Of a stretch of DNA of 64,000 bases, positions 18,680 to 27,164 are shown one piece after another. The notes beneath the pieces are model-generated. The model was not told the DNA's origin, made no database searches, and saw nothing but the letters and a program-made list of their open reading frames with translations. The position numbers and the translations under genes were made by a program. Origin of the DNA: Clostridia bacterium (GTDB lineage: Bacteria; Bacillota; Clostridia; Oscillospirales; CAG-272); the NCBI GenBank assembly GCA_017463485.1, contig JAFTPD010000002.1, forward strand, positions 257,870-321,869, read 5' to 3'. Position 1 is the stretch's first letter. Each line of letters starts with the position of its first letter.

Positions 18680-18913
18680 AAGAAAAATTCCTTTCAAAAT
18701 TTTTACAGATCGCCCCAAAGGCAGACCGCAAAACCTTCATCGTGGTATTATATCACGTTTATATGAACTCCGTGTGAACGCGGTGCGTTGTAAAGCCGAT
18801 TTCCTTGCGACAAAAAAATCAAAAATTTCTTTTATCAGCCTTTCTTTTTCGACATGATTTTCCCGCTGTGCGGATTACAATATAAGTAAAAAAAACGAAA
18901 GGACAAGATCAAA

Positions 18914-19477
18914 ATGCTGTGTGAAAAATGCAAAAAGAAAAAAGCGGTCATCTACTACACGGAAAATCTGTACGGAGAATTGCGCTCCTTCAATCTTTGC
19001 ACCGAATGTGCGGATTCAATGCGCATGTCGGGCGAGCTTGAGGAATTCAGTGCGGCGATTTCAGGGCTATCCTCGGAGGTAACGGAGATCCCGCGCGCGC
19101 TGCCGAGCGGACTCAGCTCCCTTTCCATTCCCAAATATTCTCCCGTGCGAAGCGATTCCGGAATCAAATGCCCCGGATGCGGTATCGGACTGTCGGAGAT
19201 AAGCGAAAGCAGGCTTGTCGGCTGTGTCAGATGCTACGGCGTATTTGCGGACGAGCTGTCGGCGGCGGTGGACATTATGAACTTTTCAAGCCTTGGTGCC
19301 GCCAGAAAATATTCGGGAGATCCTCCCCGCTCTCACCGCGTAAAGCTTGAAATGCTCGATAAAATATCCAAGCTTCGAGGTGAGCTTACAGAGGCTGTAA
19401 ACAGCGAAAACTACGAGCTTTGCGCAACTCTTCGTGACAGAATACGTGACATGGAAAAAGCTTTTGCAATCAAATGA
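18914..19477 (+). CDS. mcsA: McsA-like protein, two zinc fingers plus UVR motif
   Basis: McsA is the activator of the protein-arginine kinase McsB and adaptor to ClpC. The 187-residue protein has two CxxC pairs at the N-terminus (CEKC and CTEC), a second set in the middle (CPGCG and CVRCYG), and a C-terminal UVR-type helical motif (KISKLRGELTEAV, CATLRDRIRDME). All eight zinc ligands are present. It begins the plus-strand mcsA-mcsB-clpC run. No ctsR gene precedes it, and the 234-base region between it and yqhQ lacks the repeated GGTCAAA heptads that CtsR binds. Confidence 0.85.
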   Translation: MLCEKCKKKKAVIYYTENLYGELRSFNLCTECADSMRMSGELEEFSAAISGLSSEVTEIPRALPSGLSSLSIPKYSPVRSDSGIKCPGCGIGLSEISESRLVGCVRCYGVFADELSAAVDIMNFSSLGAARKYSGDPPRSHRVKLEMLDKISKLRGELTEAVNSENYELCATLRDRIRDMEKAFAIK

Positions 19478-19498
19478 TACATACGGAGGTAAACAAAT

Positions 19499-20509
19499 AT
19501 GGCTTGGTACAATATTCCCGGTAACGAGCAGGACGTCGTTATATCCACTCGTTACAGACTATCCCGCAACATAGCTGAATTCCCTTTTCCCACCCGTCTT
19601 GACGCCGCATCCGCCAAGGAGATTATCAACAGAATAGGAGGTGTTCTTGAGGCAAACGGTTTTAATAAGACCGACTTTTCCGAAATTTCTCATGCAAATG
19701 CATACTCGTTGGCGGAAAAAATGTATATAACTCCCGACTTTATCCGCGAAAGTCTGCCCCACGCGCTGTATCTCAACGAGCCCTGCAATCTGTCAGCCAT
19801 GCTTTGCAGACGCGAGCATATTCAGCTTCAATGTATACTCCCAGGCTTTGATTTGAAGGACGCGTCTTCGGCTGTGCAAAAGATAGAAGAGCTTCTCGAT
19901 TCAAAATTCAATTTTGCTTACGACGAAAGATTCGGATATCTTACCTCCGACCCAGCCTACCTCGGCTCGGGCGCGGAGATATCCGTCCTCTTATTCTTAC
20001 CCGCTCTGCGCAGAGCTTGCTTTATTTTGCCGCTGTCCGAGAAGCTGTCCAAATGCGGAATGTGCCTCAAATCATTTTTCAGCGAATCCACCGAAAGCAA
20101 TATTTACATTCTGACAAACAAAATTACCGACGTGCCGCAGGCAAAGCTGGTAGAATATTTTTCTCGCACCGTGCGTGAGATAATTGACAGTGAACGTGCA
20201 CAGCGACGCGAGATCGTCGGTGAGGAATACGAGCGCATAGCCGACGCCGCGACACGCGCCGAGGGCGTACTGCGCTACGCAAATCTGCTAAGCTATTCCG
20301 ACTTCCTCAAATACAGCGCGGAGGTTCGGCTTGGCATCTCTCTCGGTATGATCACAGACGTAAAAACCGAGCTGCTCACCGCCCTTCTGATCGAATCACT
20401 GCCCGCCACGCTTTGCGCTTCGGGAGACGGAGCAACATCTAAAAACCGTTCTTCAATCAGCGTAGAAAAGGAGCGCGCCTCCTACGTCAAGGAAAGGCTG
20501 ACGGCTTAA
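19499..20509 (+). CDS. mcsB: McsB-like phosphagen-kinase-fold protein, active site degenerate
   Basis: By position and fold this is McsB, the protein-arginine kinase that tags proteins for ClpCP. The 336 residues align along the length of Bacillus McsB: STRYRLSRN (16-24), IQLQCILPGF, FGYLTS and the C-terminal ERASYVKERL. The catalytic residues do not match. The NEEDHIRIQ motif is CRREHIQLQ (103-111), so both acidic residues and the nucleotide-contacting Arg are gone. The reactive Cys of LTSCPTNxGTG is Asp (LTSDPAYLGSG, 148-158). GLRAS is GAEIS, and RGxYGEGSEAxGN is KSFFSESTESN. The frame is intact and lies between mcsA (21 bases) and clpC (23 bases). I infer a pseudokinase or an enzyme of changed chemistry. 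Confidence 0.85.
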   Translation: MAWYNIPGNEQDVVISTRYRLSRNIAEFPFPTRLDAASAKEIINRIGGVLEANGFNKTDFSEISHANAYSLAEKMYITPDFIRESLPHALYLNEPCNLSAMLCRREHIQLQCILPGFDLKDASSAVQKIEELLDSKFNFAYDERFGYLTSDPAYLGSGAEISVLLFLPALRRACFILPLSEKLSKCGMCLKSFFSESTESNIYILTNKITDVPQAKLVEYFSRTVREIIDSERAQRREIVGEEYERIADAATRAEGVLRYANLLSYSDFLKYSAEVRLGISLGMITDVKTELLTALLIESLPATLCASGDGATSKNRSSISVEKERASYVKERLTA

Positions 20510-20532
20510 AACCCTTTTGAAAGGAAAAGACA

Positions 20533-22989
20533 ATGCCAAATAAATTCACTCAACTTGCGTCACGGGCGCTTGAGGGTGCGCAGAAGGCGGCATCCGACAT
20601 GGGTCACACGTATATCGGCTCGGAGCATATTCTGATAGGACTTGCAGAGTGCAGTGAATGTGTAGCCTCAAAAATACTCAGCGAGCGCGGCGCATCAGCC
20701 GAGAAAATACGAAATGCCGTTTCAGAGCTTTCGGGGGAAGGAGAAAAGACCTCTCTCTCATCCGCAGACATTACTCCCCGCTCCCGCACGATTATCGCCA
20801 ATTCCGCAAATCATACGAGCCGTGCAGACGGTTCTTTGGTCGGAACGGAGCATATTCTTTATTCGCTTTTGGATGAGGACGGCTGTGTGGCGATAAGAAT
20901 ACTTGAAAATCTCGGTGTTTCTATCGACGAGCTGCAAAAAAAGACTCAAAGCTATATCGGAGCGGGCGCAGAGGACGCGGAGGCTGTCCGCGATATGATG
21001 CGCGAAGGACAAGCTAAAAAAAGCAGTTCAAAGGGTATGTCGGCATCCTCCGTAAATCAGTTTGGTCGGGATCTCACCGCGCTCGCCGAGCTGGGCAAGA
21101 TAGACCCCGTTATAGGTCGTGACCAGGAAACCGAGCGCGTAGTTCAGGTATTATCGCGCAGAACCAAAAATAATCCGTGTCTTATCGGAGAACCCGGCGT
21201 TGGAAAAACTGCGGTCATTGAGGGACTTGCTCAGCGCATTGCCGCAGGAAATATTCCCGATTCTCTGCGTGACAAGCGTATAGTTACCTTGGATATTCCC
21301 TCTATGATAGCGGGGGCAAAATATCGCGGAGAATTTGAGGAGCGATTAAAAAACGTAATGCAGGAGGCGCGAAACGATCCACAGATAATACTGTTCATCG
21401 ACGAGATTCACACCATAGTAGGCGCGGGCGCGGCAGAGGGTGCTGTTGACGCGGCTAATATAATCAAGCCCGCACTTGCGCGCGGCGAATTGCATCTCAT
21501 AGGGGCGACTACTCAGGAGGAATACAGACGTCATATCGAAAAAGATCCCGCGCTAGAAAGACGATTTCAACCTGTCACTGTAGAAGAGCCCGATCGGGAC
21601 GAAGCACTTGAAATATTAAGAGGTCTCCGTGAAAAATACGAGGCTCACCACAAGGTCAGAATTTCCGACGAGGCACTCACAGCCGCAATAGACCTGTCTG
21701 TTCGCTATATCCATGATAAATTTCTACCCGACAAGGCACTTGACCTTATCGACGAGGCGGCATCGCGTGTGCGTATACGCGCTTACAGCGTACCGCCTGA
21801 AATAAAGAGGCTGGAAATGAGGTTAAAGGAGCTCGAAAACGAAAAGATACGTGCGATCAAAGCACAGGATTTTGAGCTTGCCGCGCGTTTGCGTGACAGC
21901 GAGGACATGATACAGCAGCAGCTACGCGAAAAAAGAAAGCTCGACAGCAACGAGCGAGAAAAATTTACCGTAACTCCCAAGGACATTGCCGATATGGTTA
22001 CACAATGGACTACAGTTCCGTCGGCACGCCTTCTGGAAGGTGTTGACACCCGTCTTTTGCATCTTGAGGAGGAGATGAAAGCGGAGATCACGGGACAGGA
22101 CGCGGCTATTGCCACAATTGTCCGAGCTATCAAGCGCGGACGGACAGGTCTTGCCAATCCTGACCGCCCCATTGGCTCGTTTGTTTTTCTCGGTGAGAGC
22201 GGAGTCGGCAAAACCTATATGTCAAAGGTCTTGTGCAAGTGCCTCTTCGGTAGCGAAAATTCATTGATACGCTTTGATATGTCCGAGTATATGGAAAAGC
22301 ACAGCGTGGCAAAGCTTATAGGCTCGCCGCCCGGTTACATCGGCTTTGACGAGGGCGGCAGACTTACCGAGCAGGTGCGCAGACACCCGTATTCCGTCAT
22401 ACTTTTTGACGAGATTGAAAAGGCTCACCCCGACGTGCAAAACATCTTTTTGCAGATACTTGACGACGGAATACTTTCGGATTCGGGAGGAAGGCGTGTG
22501 CATTTCAAAAACTGCGTTATCATCATGACGTCAAACCTCGGCTCGGGTACTGAGGCAGGCAAAAAGATAACGGGATTTTCGGATTCGGGCAGTGCGCAAA
22601 ATTCCGCCGCCTCTGCCCGCTGTGAAAAAATGCTATCCGCCTTCCGTCAAGCCTTTCGTCCCGAATTTATCAACAGAATTGACGAAATTATTTGCTTTGA
22701 AAGTCTGGACAGAGCGGAGCTGTTTAAGATCGCGCAGAGTGCAGTCGCCGAAATAAAGCAACGCGCCTTGGATATCGGCATCCGCGTGGAGCTGGACGAA
22801 TCGGTGATCCATCTTGTGGTGGACGCCGCCATCAAGGAAAACCGCGGTGCACGCCCAGTAAGACGCGCCTCGGCACGGCTTATAGAGGACAGTCTTACAG
22901 AACTGATACTTGAGAAAGGCATTAAAGTCGGCGATCGCATAACCGCAAGTGTAAAAGACGGAAAAATCATATACAATATAGAAAAATAA
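20533..22989 (+). CDS. clpC: ATP-dependent Clp protease ATP-binding subunit ClpC
   Basis: ClpC is the AAA+ unfoldase that feeds ClpP and works with McsAB or MecA adaptors. The 818 residues hold a double Clp-N domain (IGSEHILIGL near 31, VGTEHILYSL near 105), a first AAA+ module (Walker A GEPGVGKTA near 219, Walker B ILFIDEIH), a UVR-bearing middle domain (EKIRAIKAQDFELAARLRD near 435) and a second AAA+ module (GESGVGKT near 555, VILFDEIEKAH). The Glu in each GS/TEH motif, known in Bacillus to bind phospho-arginine, is kept. The ClpP loop would be ITGF near 675. A strong terminator follows. Confidence 0.97.
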   Translation: MPNKFTQLASRALEGAQKAASDMGHTYIGSEHILIGLAECSECVASKILSERGASAEKIRNAVSELSGEGEKTSLSSADITPRSRTIIANSANHTSRADGSLVGTEHILYSLLDEDGCVAIRILENLGVSIDELQKKTQSYIGAGAEDAEAVRDMMREGQAKKSSSKGMSASSVNQFGRDLTALAELGKIDPVIGRDQETERVVQVLSRRTKNNPCLIGEPGVGKTAVIEGLAQRIAAGNIPDSLRDKRIVTLDIPSMIAGAKYRGEFEERLKNVMQEARNDPQIILFIDEIHTIVGAGAAEGAVDAANIIKPALARGELHLIGATTQEEYRRHIEKDPALERRFQPVTVEEPDRDEALEILRGLREKYEAHHKVRISDEALTAAIDLSVRYIHDKFLPDKALDLIDEAASRVRIRAYSVPPEIKRLEMRLKELENEKIRAIKAQDFELAARLRDSEDMIQQQLREKRKLDSNEREKFTVTPKDIADMVTQWTTVPSARLLEGVDTRLLHLEEEMKAEITGQDAAIATIVRAIKRGRTGLANPDRPIGSFVFLGESGVGKTYMSKVLCKCLFGSENSLIRFDMSEYMEKHSVAKLIGSPPGYIGFDEGGRLTEQVRRHPYSVILFDEIEKAHPDVQNIFLQILDDGILSDSGGRRVHFKNCVIIMTSNLGSGTEAGKKITGFSDSGSAQNSAASARCEKMLSAFRQAFRPEFINRIDEIICFESLDRAELFKIAQSAVAEIKQRALDIGIRVELDESVIHLVVDAAIKENRGARPVRRASARLIEDSLTELILEKGIKVGDRITASVKDGKIIYNIEK

Positions 22990-22992
22990 AAC

Positions 22993-23027
22993 ACCGCCGC
23001 CCGCAAGATCAAAACGCGGGTGGCGGT
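22993..23027. terminator. Bidirectional intrinsic terminator, clpC and SDR gene
   Basis: A 12-bp stem (ACCGCCGCCCGC with GCGGGTGGCGGT) with one G-U pair on the plus strand. It is followed by AATTTTTTATTTTTT on the plus strand and by GTTTTATTTTTC on the minus strand, so it can end both convergent genes. Confidence 0.9.
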
Positions 23028-23033
23028 AATTTT

Positions 23034-23792
23034 TTATTTTTTCTGTTGCTTACACCAGATCTTCATGACCAATTTGTGTGGTAAGAGCTTGGTTAAAAGC
23101 ACTTGTCCTCTGACAGACGCACCGCAGACGGACACATCCTTCCCCCTTTTCATATCTGACAGCGCGCGGGTAACTACCTCGTCCGCGTCAAAAAATTTAT
23201 TGTAGTACTTAATGGTATCGTCCGTAACTGCGCGGTCAAAAAATTCGGTGCGCACCCAACCAGGGCAAACGGCGACTACACGTATTCCCTTTGGCTTCAA
23301 CTCAACGCCCAAGGCTCTTGAAAAGCTGAGCACAAACGCCTTTGTAGCACCGTAAACGCCGATATACGGCACGGGCTGGAAGGAGGAAAGAGAGTCCACC
23401 TGAAATATTTCGCTTCCCTTTTGCATATATGGCAAGGTCATATAGGTCATTGCCACGAGAGCCTTGTCGTTGAGGTCTATCATAGATAGCTGATCGTCAA
23501 GAGGTATATCCTCAAATGCCCCAAATTTGCCAAAGCCGCTTGCGTTGACAAGCACCTTGACATTCGGTTTATGTTCCTCCAAAAGGTTTTTGTAGACGCC
23601 AACGCTTTCCGGGTCGCACAAATCAAGCGGTATCGCGCGTACCTTTGCGGAGGTGAGCGTGTCGATTTGCTCAAGTCTGTCGGCGCGTCTTGCGATAAGC
23701 CACAGCTCGTCAAAACTCTCACGCTTGTCAAGCTGAAGCACAAATTCCTTTCCCATTCCCGAAGATGCACCTGTAATTACGGCAATTTTCAT
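23034..23792 (-). CDS. Short-chain dehydrogenase/reductase
   Basis: A 252-residue classical SDR. The Rossmann glycine motif is TGASSGMGKEF near residue 8, NAS replaces the usual NNAG near 90, and the active site is S-x12-YGATK (near 138 to 151). The post-catalytic CPGWVRTEFF segment (near 182) fits the family. Such proteins are commonly annotated as DltE-like or sepiapterin-reductase-like oxidoreductases; the substrate cannot be read. The ATG at 23792 lies 12 bases after the stop of the basic unknown protein. Confidence 0.85.
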   Translation of the reverse strand: MKIAVITGASSGMGKEFVLQLDKRESFDELWLIARRADRLEQIDTLTSAKVRAIPLDLCDPESVGVYKNLLEEHKPNVKVLVNASGFGKFGAFEDIPLDDQLSMIDLNDKALVAMTYMTLPYMQKGSEIFQVDSLSSFQPVPYIGVYGATKAFVLSFSRALGVELKPKGIRVVAVCPGWVRTEFFDRAVTDDTIKYYNKFFDADEVVTRALSDMKRGKDVSVCGASVRGQVLLTKLLPHKLVMKIWCKQQKK

Positions 23793-23804
23793 ATCAATAC
23801 GTCC

Positions 23805-24203
23805 TCATTTCCGTATCTTTTTGATCTTATACGCCTTGTTGCGCTTGGCTTTTTTGACCTTCTGAATTTTAGGAAGATGTGTAAGTCCCGTTTTGCGGTC
23901 GTACTTCCCTGCCTTGCGGTGAGCCTTTTCGCGCTTTCTTCGGAGTTTTGTAAATGCGGAAACAAAGTCGCAGTATATGTCAAATCCGCTCTTTTTCTTC
24001 TCGGCGTTAGTATTTGCAGCTTTGACGACAGCCCTTGCCGCACTACCCGCGATAAGGGAAAGTGCTTGTGCTGACAAAGTGACGTTTACACTTTTGACCG
24101 TTTTCTTGTACTGCTTGTCCTTGGCTATCGCTTTTTGCAAGGTGTCGGTCAGCTTTTTCTCGTCGCGCTCCGACAAAAGCTTTTGGTTTTTCTTTGCAGC
24201 CAT
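23805..24203 (-). CDS. Very basic small protein, unknown
   Basis: I do not recognise this 132-residue protein. It is strongly Lys/Arg-rich at both ends, with a more neutral middle (about residues 38-80: SVNVTLSAQALSLIAGSAA, then SGFDIYCDFVSAF). The last 50 residues are nearly all Lys, Arg, small or aromatic residues. There is no signal peptide, cysteine motif or zinc finger, so nucleic-acid or ribosome association is a guess from charge only. It sits between the M16C peptidase (10 bases upstream) and the SDR gene (12 bases downstream), in one apparent transcript. Codon use is like its neighbours, and the frame has an ordinary start. Confidence 0.6.
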   Translation of the reverse strand: MAAKKNQKLLSERDEKKLTDTLQKAIAKDKQYKKTVKSVNVTLSAQALSLIAGSAARAVVKAANTNAEKKKSGFDIYCDFVSAFTKLRRKREKAHRKAGKYDRKTGLTHLPKIQKVKKAKRNKAYKIKKIRK

Positions 24204-24213
24204 ACTGCCTCCG

Positions 24214-27150
24214 TTACAATTCCGTTATTTCTTCGAAGATCTTGCTTTCCTCCATGCAGGCTCTGTTGCCCAAGGTGGAGCTGACACCTGCGCGCTTTTC
24301 GTCAAGTCCGCGAAGCATTTGCGCAAAATCGCGGAAATCCTGCTCGGTGGTATCAAATATCTCCGTCACCAAGCTCCACGTTTCCTCCGCAGTTTTAGAG
24401 CGCAAATATCTTGACAGAGCGCCCTTGCCCTCGTCCAGAATACTCATAGGCTCAAAGCAAGCATTGCTCGCACAGCTAATGATATTCTTTTCGATCTCGT
24501 CGCGGTCGGGAACGTTATTTTCAAGCCAAGCAGGAAGCTCTGCAAAAACGTCATACGTTTCCTTGACTCTCGGGTCGCGGTAGGAATACAGCTTGACAAG
24601 TCCGAAGCGCGTGACGTTGACACCCGCGCCGTAAGCACCGCCCTTCGCTCTTACCTCGTCCCACATATACTTACCGTAAATATAGCGGCACACGGGCAGA
24701 TAACGATTGGTGACGGTATAGCCTGCTGCCTTTGCGTCGTAGACCTTAGCACAGTAATTCACGTCGCCGCTGATAGCGAGGGCGCGGTCAGCCGCCTTCG
24801 GCATTTCAAAGTCTGTGTCGGTAGTCACGTCATTTGCGCAAACATCTATATTTGACAAGCAATTTGCCCACTCGTGGAAATAGCTGTCATCACCGATAAA
24901 GTATGCAACGGGCTGACCGCTGCCGAAGAGAATTCCGTACACTCGTTTCATTCCGGCAATAAGCGTATCCACGGTTTCGGAGTATTCGCCATCCTTGTCA
25001 GATATACTGTCGGACACTGATTTGAGTCTGTGATAGAAGGACACGCCCGAAAGCTTGTCACGGTAAGCGTCGGCAAGATTCAGACATTGGGACGCATAAT
25101 TTGCCGCCGTCTGGCTACCTCCCCATATCATTTCGTCCTTTACGGACGCCGAGTTAGAAAATAGTCGGGTTATGATCTCGCGGTCAAAGCAAACGGATGT
25201 CATGTACTCCTCAAGCAGAGTCGAAGCGTCGGCAATGCTTTCCACAGGCATATTGATATTGACGTCAAGAAGCACGCCTGCGCCGCCGCTGATATGATGC
25301 GAGTATGTGACAGCGTTGGTCTGCGCCTTCAGCTTGACCCACATATCATTCAGCTCAGGAGCGGTATGCTTGTCCGTTGGCAACGAGAACAGTGCCCTCG
25401 ACAGGCAGGAAGCATAGAAAAGATCGTCAGCCGATATTTTCTTGAGATCAAAAACAAGTCCCGCAATTATTATACCCAAGGAGCTTCCGCCGTAAAGCAG
25501 AGAGGTGATTTCTTTGCCGTTTTTCAGTGTTGCGCGGCTTTCCGTCATATCTCTCAAGCGATTTTTACGGCTTATGTCTGCAAGCGCAAGATGCGGTATG
25601 GTTGCAACGGATTCTGCAGAGTCGGGTGCGCCGAGATATTCCTTGAATTCATTTACATGCTCGCACAAGGCTTCGTATGCGCCTTCCCTTGCGTTGAGAT
25701 TATCAGCCTCCGTATCCAGCTTTGCCTTCATATAAGCCTTTTTTTCGTCCATTACAGTATTGGACGGAACACAGCGTACAAGCGTCCAATGCTTGCTGTC
25801 AAGGATGTATTTTTCAATCAGATGCTCAAAATATTTACCGTCTGACGACAGCTTAGCACGCAATGCCTCCAGGGCATCGTCGCTTCGAATATAGCCAAAC
25901 TGCGTCATGTCACGAAGCATGCTTTCCATGAGTGCGTAGCCCGTCCGAACAGAAAGAGACTGGCGGCGGCTGTCGACCTCGTTATTATCAAGCAGATCGT
26001 CAAGACGAGCGCGGTCAAGTCCCTCACGGACGAACTCCGACAAGGATTTAAGAACGGTGTCCTTGAATTTTTCAGCGTTCTGCTCCTCGCTCTTGCCGAG
26101 CATGAATATTACGGCAGGCTGGCGGTAATATCCCTCGCATATCATAGTAAAATCCTGACCTATATCCGCATCAAGCACAGCCTTGGACAAGGGGGACGTA
26201 GGAGTCTGCGCCATATACTCGGCAAGGAGCTTCATACCGAGTGTGTCAGCCTCGTCCTCGCCGTCGCCAAGCACGTAAGCCAAAGCGAGCTTTGTATTCA
26301 TAGCAGGAGAATCACCCTCGGGAAGCTGATATGTGACCCGCACGTTGGGTGCTGTGACGGGCTGATGCGCCGCAATGGGTGCGGGTGTGTCATAGCCGTA
26401 TTTCGGAACGCCGCGAAGCACGCCGTCTATGTATAGAAGCTGCTCCGAAACGCTCATTTTTCCCGACATATAGATCGTGCAGTTTTCGGTGCTGTAAAAG
26501 CGTTTGTAGGTCTCACAAAACTGCTCGTAGGTAAGCTCGGGGATAGCCGTGGGACGTCCGCCCGAATCCTTGGCATAGCAATTATTCGGGAAAAGCGACG
26601 CTTCAAGGGCATGCTCCAGAATACTGTCCGGCATATTCTCGTGTCCCTGCATCTCGTTGAATACAACGCCATTATAAACAACGCCGCCTTTTGAGTCGGG
26701 TTCAAGATGCCACGCCTCTTTTTCAAATATCCGTCGGTCTGTCAAAAGCAGCGGATGGAACACCGCGTCAAGGTAGACAGACATAAGATTCATGTAATCC
26801 TTTTCACTTGTGGAAATGTAGTAATATATCGTCTTGTCGGGATAAGTGCCGGCGTTGAGATCCACAGCAAGAGATGAGCAGATAATGTTGACAAAGGGCT
26901 CCTTGAGTCTATAATTCTCCGAGCCGTCAAGGCAGGAATGCTCAAGAATATGGAACACGCCCGTATCGTCCTCGGGAAGCGTGCGGAATCCCGCTGAGAA
27001 CACCAGCTGTCCGTCGTCGCGGTCGGTATAGATGAGATTAGCACCGCTTGCAACGTGGCGCAGTCGCCAATATTTTACGCCCACCTGCTTGATCTCACCG
27101 ATCTCGACGACCTCAAAGCCGTAATAATTTTTTCCGATTTCAAGATTCAT
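24214..27150 (-). CDS. M16C family insulinase-like zinc metallopeptidase (PreP-type)
   Basis: A 978-residue peptidase of the presequence-protease/Clostridial hypothetical M16C type, which degrades short unfolded peptides in a closed chamber. The inverted zinc motif HILEHS lies near residue 67, followed by the typical LDGSENYRLKEPFVNI. The third ligand Glu is expected in the helix near 145 (VFNEMQGHENMPDS region). Four repeated M16 domains are implied by length, with the C-terminal RAKGGAYGAGV and YSYRDPR blocks near 830-860. No signal peptide, so cytosolic. AAAGGAATATT precedes the ATG. It is downstream of phoH by 14 bases. Confidence 0.92.
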   Translation of the reverse strand: MNLEIGKNYYGFEVVEIGEIKQVGVKYWRLRHVASGANLIYTDRDDGQLVFSAGFRTLPEDDTGVFHILEHSCLDGSENYRLKEPFVNIICSSLAVDLNAGTYPDKTIYYYISTSEKDYMNLMSVYLDAVFHPLLLTDRRIFEKEAWHLEPDSKGGVVYNGVVFNEMQGHENMPDSILEHALEASLFPNNCYAKDSGGRPTAIPELTYEQFCETYKRFYSTENCTIYMSGKMSVSEQLLYIDGVLRGVPKYGYDTPAPIAAHQPVTAPNVRVTYQLPEGDSPAMNTKLALAYVLGDGEDEADTLGMKLLAEYMAQTPTSPLSKAVLDADIGQDFTMICEGYYRQPAVIFMLGKSEEQNAEKFKDTVLKSLSEFVREGLDRARLDDLLDNNEVDSRRQSLSVRTGYALMESMLRDMTQFGYIRSDDALEALRAKLSSDGKYFEHLIEKYILDSKHWTLVRCVPSNTVMDEKKAYMKAKLDTEADNLNAREGAYEALCEHVNEFKEYLGAPDSAESVATIPHLALADISRKNRLRDMTESRATLKNGKEITSLLYGGSSLGIIIAGLVFDLKKISADDLFYASCLSRALFSLPTDKHTAPELNDMWVKLKAQTNAVTYSHHISGGAGVLLDVNINMPVESIADASTLLEEYMTSVCFDREIITRLFSNSASVKDEMIWGGSQTAANYASQCLNLADAYRDKLSGVSFYHRLKSVSDSISDKDGEYSETVDTLIAGMKRVYGILFGSGQPVAYFIGDDSYFHEWANCLSNIDVCANDVTTDTDFEMPKAADRALAISGDVNYCAKVYDAKAAGYTVTNRYLPVCRYIYGKYMWDEVRAKGGAYGAGVNVTRFGLVKLYSYRDPRVKETYDVFAELPAWLENNVPDRDEIEKNIISCASNACFEPMSILDEGKGALSRYLRSKTAEETWSLVTEIFDTTEQDFRDFAQMLRGLDEKRAGVSSTLGNRACMEESKIFEEITEL

Positions 27151-27164
27151 TTTTCAATATTCCT

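Noticed and set aside
18680..18913. CtsR or CIRCE operator upstream of mcsA
   Set aside because: I looked for tandem GGTCAAA-type heptads and the TTAGCACTC inverted repeat and saw neither in the gap.
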